Assembly (NCBI RefSeq): GCF_004118285.1
Contig: NZ_SDHY01000002.1
Coordinates: 248,001 to 312,000, forward strand
Direction of reading: 5' to 3'
Length of the DNA stretch: 64,000 nucleotides
DNA from: Aquirufa rosea
Lineage (GTDB): Bacteria > Bacteroidota > Bacteroidia > Cytophagales > Spirosomataceae
Every line of letters starts with the position of its first letter. Position 1 is the stretch's first letter. A program made the position numbers and the translations under genes. Shown here one piece after another: positions 28,023 to 36,866 of the stretch. The notes under the pieces were generated by a model. That model had not been told where the DNA came from. It saw only the letters and a list, made by a program, of their open reading frames with translations, and did no database searches.

Positions 28023-28948
28023 GATTCTGTTTGTGGGGGCTTAGGCTTAAAGCTAGGTTTAAATGCAGGTTTGGCCACAGGCTTTACTTCCTCCGCGGGT
28101 GATGATTCAGCACTAGCATCTGCCTTCGGCTTGAAGCTAGGTTTAAATGCAGGTTTGGCCGCAGGCTTTACTTCCTCCGCGGGTGATGATTCAGCACTAG
28201 CATCTGCCTTCGGCTTGAAGCTAGGTTTAAATGCAGGTTTGGCCGCAGGCTTTACTTCCTCCGCGGGTGATGATTCAGTACTAGCATCTGCCTTCGGCTT
28301 GAAAATAGGTTTAAATGCGGGTTTGGCCACAGGCTTAGTCTCCTCTACTGGAGCCAACGCAGCATTAGCGCTGGATTGCTTCAAAGCTTCTTTCTCTGCT
28401 ACAAACTGCTCGTACATTTGCTTTTTTTCAGCCGCTTGCTCCGGACTTAAATTGGCAAATGAAAAATTATGCTCTTTAACATCAAAAACAGAAAAATCAT
28501 ATTCCGAAGTCATGGTAAGACATTCAGTAGGACAGACTGTCGTGCACAATCCACAAAAGCAGCACTTCGACATGTCAATATCAAACTTGGCAGCATATAA
28601 ACGAATCGGAGAACCATCCGAGGTATAACCCACTAGACCTGTGGCTTTAATAGGTTCTATTTCAATGCAATCGACTGGACAAACCTTCACGCATTTGTCG
28701 CAAACGATACAATCATCCATTTCATTATGCAATTGATACCGTCCATTAACGGGCGTCGGAATTTCCTGATGCGGATATTCTAGGGTAAAAACGCCCTCAT
28801 TCGACTTAAAATAATCTGCATGTTGTACGTTTTGGATAGTCCTTTGATTTCGAGCATTCCAAGCGTGCTTCCAAGTCAAAGCCAAGCCTTTGCGAGTACT
28901 TGAAATGGCCGATTTAATTTGCCGAAAATAAAGACTTAGTGCAGACAT
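28019..28948 (-). CDS. nuoI: NADH-quinone oxidoreductase subunit I with repeat tail
   Basis: NuoI carries the two 4Fe-4S clusters (N6a/N6b) leading to the quinone site. Both motifs are intact: C80-x2-C83-x2-C86-x3-C90-P and C129-x2-C132-x2-C135-x3-C139-P. The core ends near residue 165. The protein then continues for about 145 residues, including 3.6 copies of a 28-residue Lys/Pro/Ala-rich repeat (residues 203-303), giving 309 residues against the usual 160-220. Such a tail is not part of the family's known fold. It begins 2 nt after the E1 gene stop. Confidence 0.93.
   Translation of the reverse strand: MSALSLYFRQIKSAISSTRKGLALTWKHAWNARNQRTIQNVQHADYFKSNEGVFTLEYPHQEIPTPVNGRYQLHNEMDDCIVCDKCVKVCPVDCIEIEPIKATGLVGYTSDGSPIRLYAAKFDIDMSKCCFCGLCTTVCPTECLTMTSEYDFSVFDVKEHNFSFANLSPEQAAEKKQMYEQFVAEKEALKQSSANAALAPVEETKPVAKPAFKPIFKPKADASTESSPAEEVKPAAKPAFKPSFKPKADASAESSPAEEVKPAAKPAFKPSFKPKADASAESSPAEEVKPVAKPAFKPSFKPKPPQTES
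28040..28342. repeat. 84-bp in-frame tandem repeat in nuoI
   Basis: The unit recurs at an exact 84-bp period (equivalent positions 28124, 28208 and 28292) with only a few substitutions, for about 3.6 copies. It encodes the AKPAFKPSFKPK-type tail of NuoI. The opposite strand is also open across it, which explains a long antisense frame at 28071-28628. Confidence 0.92.
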
Positions 28949-28950
28949 AG

Positions 28951-31371
28951 CTAGAAATAAATTGCAGGGAAAAGTCCTGGATCAGACTCTCTCATCATTT
29001 CATATACGGTATCCACCACATTTTCAACATTCGGTTTGGAGAAATAATCTCCATCAGAACTGTATGCTGGACGATGTGGTGGCGAAGACAAGCACCTAGC
29101 AGCCGTATCTAGCCAAGCGAAGGCCCCTTGTTTATCTAATACTTCCTGCATCATGTAGGCAGTAGTTCCTCCGGGCATATCTTCATCGGCAAAAAGTACT
29201 CGATGTGTTTTTTGTATGGAGGCCGCGATACTATGTGTACGGTCAAAGGGCAATAAAGTCTGCACATCGATCACTTCCACAGAAATTCCCATACCTGCTA
29301 AATTCTCAGAAGCTTCCATGACAATGCGACACATGGAACCATAAGTAACCACCGTAATATCTGTTCCTTCACGTAATACCTCAGGAACACCCAAGGGAAC
29401 TGTAATTTCAGATAAGTTATCCGGTAAAGCTTCTTTTAGGCGATACCCATTCAAGCACTCAACCACAATTCCAGGATCATCTCCCTTTAATAGGGTCCGA
29501 TACATCCCTGCTGCTTGCGTCATATTTCTAGGGACGCAGAAATGTATTCCTCGTAATCCATTAATCAAAACGGCCATCGGACTACCCGAATGCCATATTC
29601 CTTCCAAACGGTGCCCACGGGTTCTTAAAATCATCGGAGCCTTTTGTCCACCTGCAGTGCGGTAATGCAAGCATGCCAAATCATCTGACAAAACAGGAAA
29701 AGGATAAAATATATAATCCAAATATTGAATTTCAACAATTGGTCTTAGTCCACGCATGGAAGAACCTATCCCCTGCCCCACGATGCTTACCTCTCGAATG
29801 CCCGTATCCGTAATTTTCAAATCACCAAAAACCTCTTGCAATCCCGCTAAGGTCTGATTCACATCCCCAATTTTACCAACGTCTTCCCCCAAAATAAACA
29901 CCCGAGGGTCTTCTAGTAGATAGGCAAAGGTTTTATTCAAAATTTCCCGACCATCTATCAAAGTAGGATTTTTGGAATAAACAGGTTTGATAGGATCAAC
30001 TAATAAAGGCGAATGCTCGGATTGACTGATTTGATGTGAACTGAATCTACGTTGATTTCTTTCCTCCAATTCGCTCAACCATTTTCTAAGTAATTTCACA
30101 GCAGGACCTTGGTACACCCGAAATGCCCTCAATGTTTTTCTTCCTGCACGTACCAAATCACTGAATATTGGATATGGCAATTGTTTTAATTCATTCAAAA
30201 TGGGCGACAAAAGATTAGCCTCATTGGTAGACTCCATTAAATTTTGCGCAATGCGCAAAAATACTTTTTTATCTGGCTCAATAGAAGCCATATAAGCTGC
30301 AAATGCCTCTTTTTGATATTTTCTAGCCTCTAGTACAGCGGCCTCATCGATGGCTTTCAATTGCTCCTCAGAAGCCATTCCTTGATCCAAAATCCACTGC
30401 CTGAAAAGCAAATTGCAATCCATCTCATGTTCCCAAGCCAAACGCTCAGAGGATTTATAACGTTCATGGGAACCTGAAGCCGAATGCCCTTGAGGTTGAG
30501 TACATTCCATGACATGCACTAAACATGGCACAAATTCCTCTCGGGCCAAATGGGCCGCTCTTTGATATGCCTGAATCAATCCTGGATAATCCCAGGCTCG
30601 TACTTGAATAATTTCAATTCCTTTCTCCAGCTCATTGCGCTGAAATCCAGCTAATGCTTTGGAGATGGATGATTTCGTTGTTTGAAACTCTATGGGCACA
30701 GAAATACCGTATCCATCATCCCAAACAGAGAATACTATGGGTACTTGCAAAACACCTGCGGCATTCACACATTCCAAAAACATCCCCTCAGAAGTTGACG
30801 CATCACCGATGGTGGTAAAACAAACTTCTTTACCATCCTTGGAAAACTTGGATTTATGTTCGGCTAGATCTTTCCTAAATTGATACATTTTGGAGGCGTA
30901 CGCAATTCCTAAAGAACGCGGAATTTGCATAGCCGTAGAAGATACCCCTGCGACAGAATTATATTGATTAGTTTGATCTAACCACTCTCCAGCCTCATCT
31001 AACCAGCGCGTAGCATGGTGATTATTCATTTGTCGACCAGCCGAATGAGGATCAAAATTCCGATCAGGATGACCGTATAATTGGGCAAAATACTGTGGCC
31101 AAGTTAAATCTCCAATGGCAATTCCAATCGTTTGGTCTCGATAATACCCAGAGATATAATCCCCTAAACGCATGGATCTAGCCAGGGCAATTTGACATAA
31201 TTCTTTACCGTCACCATAGATACCAAACTTCGCTCTACCAGAAAAAACTTCCTTACGCACGAGCAAGCTACATTGTCTGCTGATGACTGCCAAACGGTAA
31301 TCTTCCAACACATGGTCTGGATTGAAATCAATCTCAACGCGTGAAAATTGTTTGGTTTTGGATATAATCAA
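28951..31371 (-). CDS. Fused 2-oxoacid dehydrogenase E1 (alpha-beta), thiamine-PP dependent
   Basis: This 806-residue protein joins the E1 alpha (about 1-390) and beta (about 470-806) subunits of a branched-chain-type 2-oxoacid dehydrogenase. The thiamine-diphosphate motif is seen as GDASTSEGMFLECVNAAG. The beta half has LGEDVGKIGDVNQT and the transketolase C-terminal domain. It decarboxylates 2-oxo acids for transfer to E2, which is not in the window. The longest frame begins with TTG (complement of 31369-31371), no in-frame ATG occurs until about codon 67, and homologues should be checked for the true start. It heads a tight operon with nuoI-J-K. Confidence 0.9.
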   Translation of the reverse strand: MIISKTKQFSRVEIDFNPDHVLEDYRLAVISRQCSLLVRKEVFSGRAKFGIYGDGKELCQIALARSMRLGDYISGYYRDQTIGIAIGDLTWPQYFAQLYGHPDRNFDPHSAGRQMNNHHATRWLDEAGEWLDQTNQYNSVAGVSSTAMQIPRSLGIAYASKMYQFRKDLAEHKSKFSKDGKEVCFTTIGDASTSEGMFLECVNAAGVLQVPIVFSVWDDGYGISVPIEFQTTKSSISKALAGFQRNELEKGIEIIQVRAWDYPGLIQAYQRAAHLAREEFVPCLVHVMECTQPQGHSASGSHERYKSSERLAWEHEMDCNLLFRQWILDQGMASEEQLKAIDEAAVLEARKYQKEAFAAYMASIEPDKKVFLRIAQNLMESTNEANLLSPILNELKQLPYPIFSDLVRAGRKTLRAFRVYQGPAVKLLRKWLSELEERNQRRFSSHQISQSEHSPLLVDPIKPVYSKNPTLIDGREILNKTFAYLLEDPRVFILGEDVGKIGDVNQTLAGLQEVFGDLKITDTGIREVSIVGQGIGSSMRGLRPIVEIQYLDYIFYPFPVLSDDLACLHYRTAGGQKAPMILRTRGHRLEGIWHSGSPMAVLINGLRGIHFCVPRNMTQAAGMYRTLLKGDDPGIVVECLNGYRLKEALPDNLSEITVPLGVPEVLREGTDITVVTYGSMCRIVMEASENLAGMGISVEVIDVQTLLPFDRTHSIAASIQKTHRVLFADEDMPGGTTAYMMQEVLDKQGAFAWLDTAARCLSSPPHRPAYSSDGDYFSKPNVENVVDTVYEMMRESDPGLFPAIYF

Positions 31372-31469
31372 TGGAAATTCATTAAAAATTGCAAGGTAAA
31401 AATACGATAAAATAATCGTGAGCCAAATACCCAGTCATTCAATTCTTACATAAAAAATAGGTGATTTTT

Positions 31470-31500
31470 TTTGCTGAATCTTAGCTTTGTTTTAGCTTTG
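31470..31500 (+). promoter_or_regulatory. Consensus Bacteroidota promoter of the DUF1573 gene
   Basis: TTTG (31470-31473) is followed after exactly 19 nt by TAGCTTTG (31493-31500), a perfect TTTG-N19-TAnnTTTG. A second identical TAGCTTTG lies 11 nt upstream (31482-31489). Transcription would begin near 31506, about 30 nt before the ATG. Confidence 0.8.
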
Positions 31501-31535
31501 CTAAACACACATTGAAAAATTTCAAACAAAGAAGC

Positions 31536-31913
31536 ATGAAAAAATTAATTGGTATTTTGGCTTTGCTAGTAGGTTTTGCATTTCAATCCAACGCCCAAGG
31601 AACTTTAAAATTCAAAAAAGAAAAGCATGATTTCGGTACCATCGCCGAAGGTGTTCAAGCTACCTATAGCTTTGAATTCACTAACACAGGAAATGCTCCA
31701 GTAGTCATTTCTAATGTTCAGCCATCTTGTGGTTGCACCACACCAGATTGGACAAGAGAACCCATTATGCCGGGTAAAACTGGTAAGGTAACGGCCTCTT
31801 ACAACTCGACCGGTAGACCTGGAAATTTCAGTAAAACCATTACGGTAATCAACAATGGTTCTACATCTCAAATCATTTTGATGATTTCAGGATCTGTAAA
31901 ACCGAAGGCCTAA
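31536..31913 (+). CDS. DUF1573 (Ig-like) secreted protein
   Basis: From the ATG at 31536 this is a 125-residue protein with a signal peptide (MKKLIGILALLVGFAFQSNAQ-like, about 1-21) and one DUF1573 domain, recognised by HDFGTIAEG, TNTGNAPVVISNVQPSCGCT and PGKTGKVTASYNSTGRPG. The SCGCT cysteines are typical. DUF1573 proteins are abundant in Bacteroidota envelopes but lack an assigned function. A TTG eight codons upstream is less likely. A strong consensus promoter and a terminator bracket it as a single-gene unit. Confidence 0.9.
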   Translation: MKKLIGILALLVGFAFQSNAQGTLKFKKEKHDFGTIAEGVQATYSFEFTNTGNAPVVISNVQPSCGCTTPDWTREPIMPGKTGKVTASYNSTGRPGNFSKTITVINNGSTSQIILMISGSVKPKA

Positions 31914-31932
31914 AATTTATTTTCCCTTAAAT

Positions 31933-31967
31933 AAAAAAGCCTCCTAATTTCTTAGGGGGCTTTTTTT
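31933..31967. terminator. Bidirectional terminator
   Basis: AAAAAGCCTCCTAA (about 31934-31947) pairs with TTAGGGGGCTTTTT (about 31952-31965), including one T-G pair, with A and T runs on both sides. It serves the converging genes ending at 31913 and 31971. Confidence 0.9.
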
Positions 31968-31970
31968 ATG

Positions 31971-33836
31971 TTAATCCCGATTGATTAGAGCGTCATAGGC
32001 TCTTTTTTGGGTAAGTCCATTAATCCAGGATGCTATTTTCAAAACATCCTTTGCTGGGACATGAGACATAGGTGCCATCTCTGTAGCAAAATCTGGCCAA
32101 TTCTTAGGATTTGGCTTATATACCAATGATAAAATTTGCTTATCACTGTACTTGCGCTTAGAAATATCTGTGAAGGATGGACCAATCAATCTCTCCTCAC
32201 GGGCATGACAAGCCACGCAAGTATGCTTTTTTAATAAGGCCATAGCCTCATTATCGGAAATTATTGTACTCGGCTTGCTAGATTCAACTTTGCTTACCTT
32301 TTTCTCAGGCACAACCTTTTCTAGCAATGGAGCATTGCTCATGTTTAATTGAAGTTTTTCTCCAGCAGGAATCTGGTTAAGTGTATAATAGGCTGTTTCA
32401 TGTAGCAACAAATCTCCAGCTTCATTTTTCACTCCCGACAATTTAAATTCGTGGATAAAATATTGACGGATATTATCCAGCACGATTCTAACCTTCTTTT
32501 TATCAGAGGAAACTTCAATTCCCTTTATTCCGACATCCTTGACATCAATAATCGGACTTCCATATTGATGCTGGTATTTATAGATATAAGACCTAATCGC
32601 ATAAGATGCCGCCTTCTTAACTGAATTAACATCTACTGCCTGGGTAAAACTTATTTCAAATCCATCGGGTCTTGCCTCAATCATATTGATTTCAAATGGG
32701 GTTATTCCATTCCAAACCAAGCGTTGTAAGCCAAAATTGTCTTTACCTGTGGATCCCCATCCACGAGAGGTCATTCCTACAAACATACTTCCATCCAAAC
32801 CAAAGCGCTCTCTCAAAATACCTGATTGGAAACCCTCACGGTAATTGATACAAAATCCTTGATAGACTCCATTTACCTTTTCCAATCCCATTCGCATTAC
32901 TTTAGATTGCCCTTGGTCAGCTACAAAATACTGGCCAGGGAATGGACTGAACTTCCCTTTGGTGGTATCTTGTAAAATATCCGATGTAGAAATTCCCATG
33001 ATAGCATGCGGAAACCACACAGCAGGTAGCTTTAAATTTTTCACTTTTTTGGCAGCCTCAAACATCGGTGAACCATTGTCTGGAATCTCTTCCAAAGTCA
33101 ATTTGAATGGACTATTAGGTTCTTTGGCCCATTTCAATCCCCCAGGATTACCCGCAAAATCTCCCTTGGCCAAGTGCGTCACACGTCCAGAACCTACCCA
33201 GTCGCCCTGGTTTTCCCCATAAAAAATATCACCCTCTTGATTAATGCTATAACCCGCAGGTGAGCGTAATCCAGCCGCAAAAGGCTCTAATTTCCCATCG
33301 GGGCTAATCTTGACTAACCATCCTCTCCATTTAGCAAATTTACCTTCGCCAAAACCTACCCAAGCCAAATTCAAGGTAACCCACATATCTCCATTTTTAT
33401 CAAAAACAGGACCATAAGTGTATTCATGATAGTTGCCAGACAGCTGAAATTGATAAATAGGCTCATAACGATCAGCCACTCCATCGCGATCCGTATCTGT
33501 CACTTTGGTTAATTCACCCCGCTGTGAGCAATAAAAAGCCCCATCCTTATATGCCAATCCCAAAATCTCATGCATACCACTAGCAAATCGTCGGTAATAG
33601 GTCTGATGACTTTCCTTTTGGTAAGGATTATCAATGATCCAAATTTCTCCTCGTCTAGTACTAACTGCTAGTCTACCATCAGGCATGGTGGCTAAACCTC
33701 CTATTTCCAAATAAATATCTTGAGGAATGGGTAATGTTTTTATTTCATAATAATCCTTTTCTGTTTTTGCCGCTGGATTTTGTGCCATGACAAACGTGGA
33801 AATGAATAATAATAAGATACTAACTGACTGTTTCAT
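31971..33836 (-). CDS. Sugar-dehydrogenase-like beta-propeller with C-terminal cytochrome c
   Basis: This 621-residue exported protein (signal peptide ending FVMAQ) has a six-bladed propeller of the soluble glucose dehydrogenase/PQQ-type family (GGLATMPDGRLAVSTRRGEIW, then KWRGWLVKISPDGKLEPFAAGLRSP-type strands) and a C-terminal class I cytochrome c domain with CVACH (about residue 540) and a possible Met ligand in MAPMSH. Such proteins are predicted periplasmic sugar oxidases or sensors. The usual PQQ ligands cannot be confirmed by eye. It lies 13 nt downstream of the DUF1080 gene and is surely co-transcribed. Confidence 0.78.
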   Translation of the reverse strand: MKQSVSILLLFISTFVMAQNPAAKTEKDYYEIKTLPIPQDIYLEIGGLATMPDGRLAVSTRRGEIWIIDNPYQKESHQTYYRRFASGMHEILGLAYKDGAFYCSQRGELTKVTDTDRDGVADRYEPIYQFQLSGNYHEYTYGPVFDKNGDMWVTLNLAWVGFGEGKFAKWRGWLVKISPDGKLEPFAAGLRSPAGYSINQEGDIFYGENQGDWVGSGRVTHLAKGDFAGNPGGLKWAKEPNSPFKLTLEEIPDNGSPMFEAAKKVKNLKLPAVWFPHAIMGISTSDILQDTTKGKFSPFPGQYFVADQGQSKVMRMGLEKVNGVYQGFCINYREGFQSGILRERFGLDGSMFVGMTSRGWGSTGKDNFGLQRLVWNGITPFEINMIEARPDGFEISFTQAVDVNSVKKAASYAIRSYIYKYQHQYGSPIIDVKDVGIKGIEVSSDKKKVRIVLDNIRQYFIHEFKLSGVKNEAGDLLLHETAYYTLNQIPAGEKLQLNMSNAPLLEKVVPEKKVSKVESSKPSTIISDNEAMALLKKHTCVACHAREERLIGPSFTDISKRKYSDKQILSLVYKPNPKNWPDFATEMAPMSHVPAKDVLKIASWINGLTQKRAYDALINRD

Positions 33837-33849
33837 ATTTAAATTAGGT

Positions 33850-35652
33850 TTACCAGATCACTTGATATGAGATACTATTTCCTTGCACTGGAATTCGCGC
33901 TTGCTGCCTTCCGTTTTCCAACCGTTGGATAGACTCCATAGGACCATTCCATTGAATGAAGTAATGTTGACTATCCACCGCTAACAATCCTGATTGAATT
34001 TTTTCTATGCTATTGCTCGTTGTCAACACTAAGTCCAAAGCTGGATTTGTCCCTTGAGTTGATTTCCAGGACAATGTTCTCGTCCAACCTGTGCCAGAAG
34101 CATTAGGCACCCAAGTATCTTCTAATAAAAGGTCATTCCATTGGTACATGTAAATAGGTCTACCCTGCAGAATACGATAACCCTTATAAACCCATGAAGC
34201 CTGGTTTATAGAATCTGGTTGCGCTTGACCTGAGGGTACCAATGGGAATTTACCGTCTAAAACTTGATTTAAACCCATAGGCTCTGCCGTCTGTGGCTCA
34301 CCACGGTTCTCCCACATTTGAGTGGCATTAAGAAACTTACCTCTCCAAACTTGTAAAATACTTCCCTGATTTAAATCATAGCTATAATGCACTCCAGCAG
34401 GATCTCCTACATGAATCACGTGAGTCTTTTTAGTTCCTTGATGAAAAGCAAATGAACGCTGAAAAACGGGTTCTGCATCTGCCTTTACCTCAATTAAACC
34501 TACTGCTTCTTGGTCTGGCAAAGAGGTTCTAGCATGCAATGCGACCACATGCGATCCTATCCGTTTAACAAATAATCCCAAGGCTCGATTTCCCCAGGAA
34601 AAGTCCTTGCTAAAACTCAATTTAAAAGAATGCTTTCCGGCTGTTAAGTTCATCGACTTGCTCACTCGATCAGAATACCAATAATCTCCTTGATTCAATG
34701 CCTGGCCATCCACTTCCAAACGTCCCTTCCCTGTCCATTGGCTAATAAATTCATAGGTATCCGTTTCTGGAACATGTAATTGTCCCTCATAAACTAAAAG
34801 AAAATCTTTTTGTACCTTAATGATTTTTCCTGTTATCTCACTGGCTTTGCCTTTAAGTAAAGCTGTGGCATTATTGGCCTGAAGATTCGTAAATGCGCCT
34901 TCATAATAACTATAATTCAAATCACTTATGCTTACCGATGGCTTTTCATAAGTTTCATATTTGATATTTTTAAAGGCAATAGGACCGTGATCACCTTGGA
35001 TAATGATGGGACCTAAAGCTGCCTCTTTATCGAATAATGCCCCTCTTGTCATACCAGAAACTTCGATATTCTCCTGGATTAAAACTCCATTCAAAATCAC
35101 TTTTTTAAAGATTGCATTTTGAATCTTTTTGCCAGTAGCATCAAATCTCGGCGATTGGAATTCTATTTCAATCGTTTGCCATAAGCCTGGAGCTTTACAA
35201 GCATTTTGTCTAGGGGCATAACCCTCATAGCCTTCATTTCCCTTTCCTCGGGTATCATCCCAGCGCTCATATATTCCACCACAATCTCCAAATTTCATGC
35301 GCTGTTTTTTCGCATAAGAATCAAATAATTGTACTTCATATCGACCTTGTAGATAGATCCCGGAGTTTGCGCCTTTGGGCAACATAAAATCTAGCATCAA
35401 GCGAATATCTCCATGGTTTAATTTGAATTTTAAATCATCTGAACGCTTGTACTTACCATTTCTAAGCGTATTTACCAATATTCCTTTTCCTGGCGAAACC
35501 TGAAAAGAAGTATCCGAACTACTGGCTATAACGGATTGTTCAACAGTCCAATTAGTACTCGGATGATCAAATGCACTTAAATCATGGAGGGCTATTTCCT
35601 GCTGAGCCCAAGCTAAACCGGGCCATAACAAGAAGAGTAAGAGTTTTTTCAT
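33850..35652 (-). CDS. DUF1080 (3-keto-glycoside hydrolase-like) protein with PA14-like domain
   Basis: From the ATG at 35652 the product has 600 residues with signal peptide MKKLLLFLLWPGLAWAQ. Residues about 25-240 form a DUF1080 (LamG-like) domain, seen in GANSGIYLQGRYEVQLFDSY, GDCGGIYERWDDTRGKGNEG and GPIIIQGDHGPIAFKNIKYE. A PA14-like carbohydrate-binding region follows (YEGAFTNLQ, then TDTYEFISQWTGKGRLEVDG), then a domain I cannot name. Some DUF1080 proteins cleave 3-keto-glycosides. Paired with the adjacent propeller oxidase it suggests an oxidise-then-cleave route. An ATG three codons upstream (35661) is also possible. Confidence 0.8.
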   Translation of the reverse strand: MKKLLLFLLWPGLAWAQQEIALHDLSAFDHPSTNWTVEQSVIASSSDTSFQVSPGKGILVNTLRNGKYKRSDDLKFKLNHGDIRLMLDFMLPKGANSGIYLQGRYEVQLFDSYAKKQRMKFGDCGGIYERWDDTRGKGNEGYEGYAPRQNACKAPGLWQTIEIEFQSPRFDATGKKIQNAIFKKVILNGVLIQENIEVSGMTRGALFDKEAALGPIIIQGDHGPIAFKNIKYETYEKPSVSISDLNYSYYEGAFTNLQANNATALLKGKASEITGKIIKVQKDFLLVYEGQLHVPETDTYEFISQWTGKGRLEVDGQALNQGDYWYSDRVSKSMNLTAGKHSFKLSFSKDFSWGNRALGLFVKRIGSHVVALHARTSLPDQEAVGLIEVKADAEPVFQRSFAFHQGTKKTHVIHVGDPAGVHYSYDLNQGSILQVWRGKFLNATQMWENRGEPQTAEPMGLNQVLDGKFPLVPSGQAQPDSINQASWVYKGYRILQGRPIYMYQWNDLLLEDTWVPNASGTGWTRTLSWKSTQGTNPALDLVLTTSNSIEKIQSGLLAVDSQHYFIQWNGPMESIQRLENGRQQARIPVQGNSISYQVIW

Positions 35653-35808
35653 TTTAAACATTAGGTTTGGGTAATCTTGGGGTTGAAAATTTATTTCTAC
35701 CAAAAAATCAATTGGCAACTTCATCGGCACAATTGGGAATATGGTAGAAAATTTATGAGAAATATAAGAATTTATAAGTTAATTTGAAGACCATGTACCC
35801 TAAAAACA

Positions 35809-36864
35809 ATGCCAAATAAAAACATTCGATTCAAACCCATCTTGCTTCATGTCATCTTCTGGACATGTTTTTTGGCTTTGCCTTATTGGATGCGCCCTAG
35901 TCCCAACACTACAGACCCTCAGGCCTTACAGCGATACAATTCTTGGACCTTATTTTTTGTAGCTTTCGCTTTTACTAATATGCCGTTTTTCTATTTGAAT
36001 ACGGAAATCCTAATTCCAAAAATATTAAAGAAAAGGGGAATCATCTTATATTTAATTTTGCTTTCCATTGCCATCCCTGGTATGATTTGGGTGTATTATC
36101 AACTACAAGAATTAATCATTATTTCAGATCATGTAAAAGGTAGTCGAGGAGGTGGATTTAGAAGGGGGCCATTCATGGGTACCATATTCCAGCTTTTATT
36201 CATCATTGCCATCGGGGTTTCCTATCGATTCCTTTCTGATAATTTAAAAGAAAAGGAAATTCAAAAAGAAGAAGAAAATGAGCGATTAAAATCGGAACTA
36301 TCATTTTTGAGATCTCAAATCAGTCCACATTTCATGTTCAATGTGTTGAATAGCATCGTTTCCTTATCTCGTAGAAAACCAGAAATGGTGGAATCTGTAG
36401 TGATTAAATTGTCCGAATTAATGCGCTACATGATTTATGAAACTACTGATGCGAAAGTGGCCATCAGCAAGGAAATGATTTACTTGGAAAACTACATTGA
36501 ACTACAAAAAATACGTTTTGGGAATGACATTGAAATTACCTTCAACCACCGATTATCTGACACTCCCAATTCCATTGAACCGATGTTATTAATCCCTTTC
36601 GTGGAAAATGCTTTCAAGCATGGTGTAGGTATGGTACTCAATCCCATTATTGAGATTACACTCTTGGATGACCGCGAAAAATTGTATTTTGGTGTTCGTA
36701 ATAAAGTAAGCTCTCAAGTCAGTGAGAAAAAAGATGATAGTTCAGGAATCGGTTTAGCCAATGTAAAACGCCGATTAGAATTACTTTATCCTGATCAGCA
36801 TCAACTAAAGATTACGGAAGAGGGAGAATACTACCAAATAGAATTAGAAATCCATCATACCTAG
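35809..36864 (+). CDS. LytS/YehU-type sensor histidine kinase
   Basis: This 351-residue protein has four predicted membrane helices (about 11-28, 45-70, 77-98, 124-143), a short coiled coil and a His_kinase domain with the phospho-acceptor His174 in LRSQISPHFMFNVLNS. The ATP-binding domain shows PFVENAFKHGVG and GIGLANVKRRL. The cognate regulator starts 2 nt after its stop. No extra sensory domain is visible, so the signal is probably sensed in the membrane. Confidence 0.93.
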   Translation: MPNKNIRFKPILLHVIFWTCFLALPYWMRPSPNTTDPQALQRYNSWTLFFVAFAFTNMPFFYLNTEILIPKILKKRGIILYLILLSIAIPGMIWVYYQLQELIIISDHVKGSRGGGFRRGPFMGTIFQLLFIIAIGVSYRFLSDNLKEKEIQKEEENERLKSELSFLRSQISPHFMFNVLNSIVSLSRRKPEMVESVVIKLSELMRYMIYETTDAKVAISKEMIYLENYIELQKIRFGNDIEITFNHRLSDTPNSIEPMLLIPFVENAFKHGVGMVLNPIIEITLLDDREKLYFGVRNKVSSQVSEKKDDSSGIGLANVKRRLELLYPDQHQLKITEEGEYYQIELEIHHT

Positions 36865-36866
36865 TT

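Noticed and set aside
28031-28345. CRISPR-like array
   Set aside because: The repeats are contiguous 84-bp tandem units in a coding frame with no variable spacers.
28071-28628. 185-codon plus-strand frame opposite nuoI
   Set aside because: It is the antisense of the tandem repeat and 4Fe-4S region; the repeat keeps the opposite frame open.
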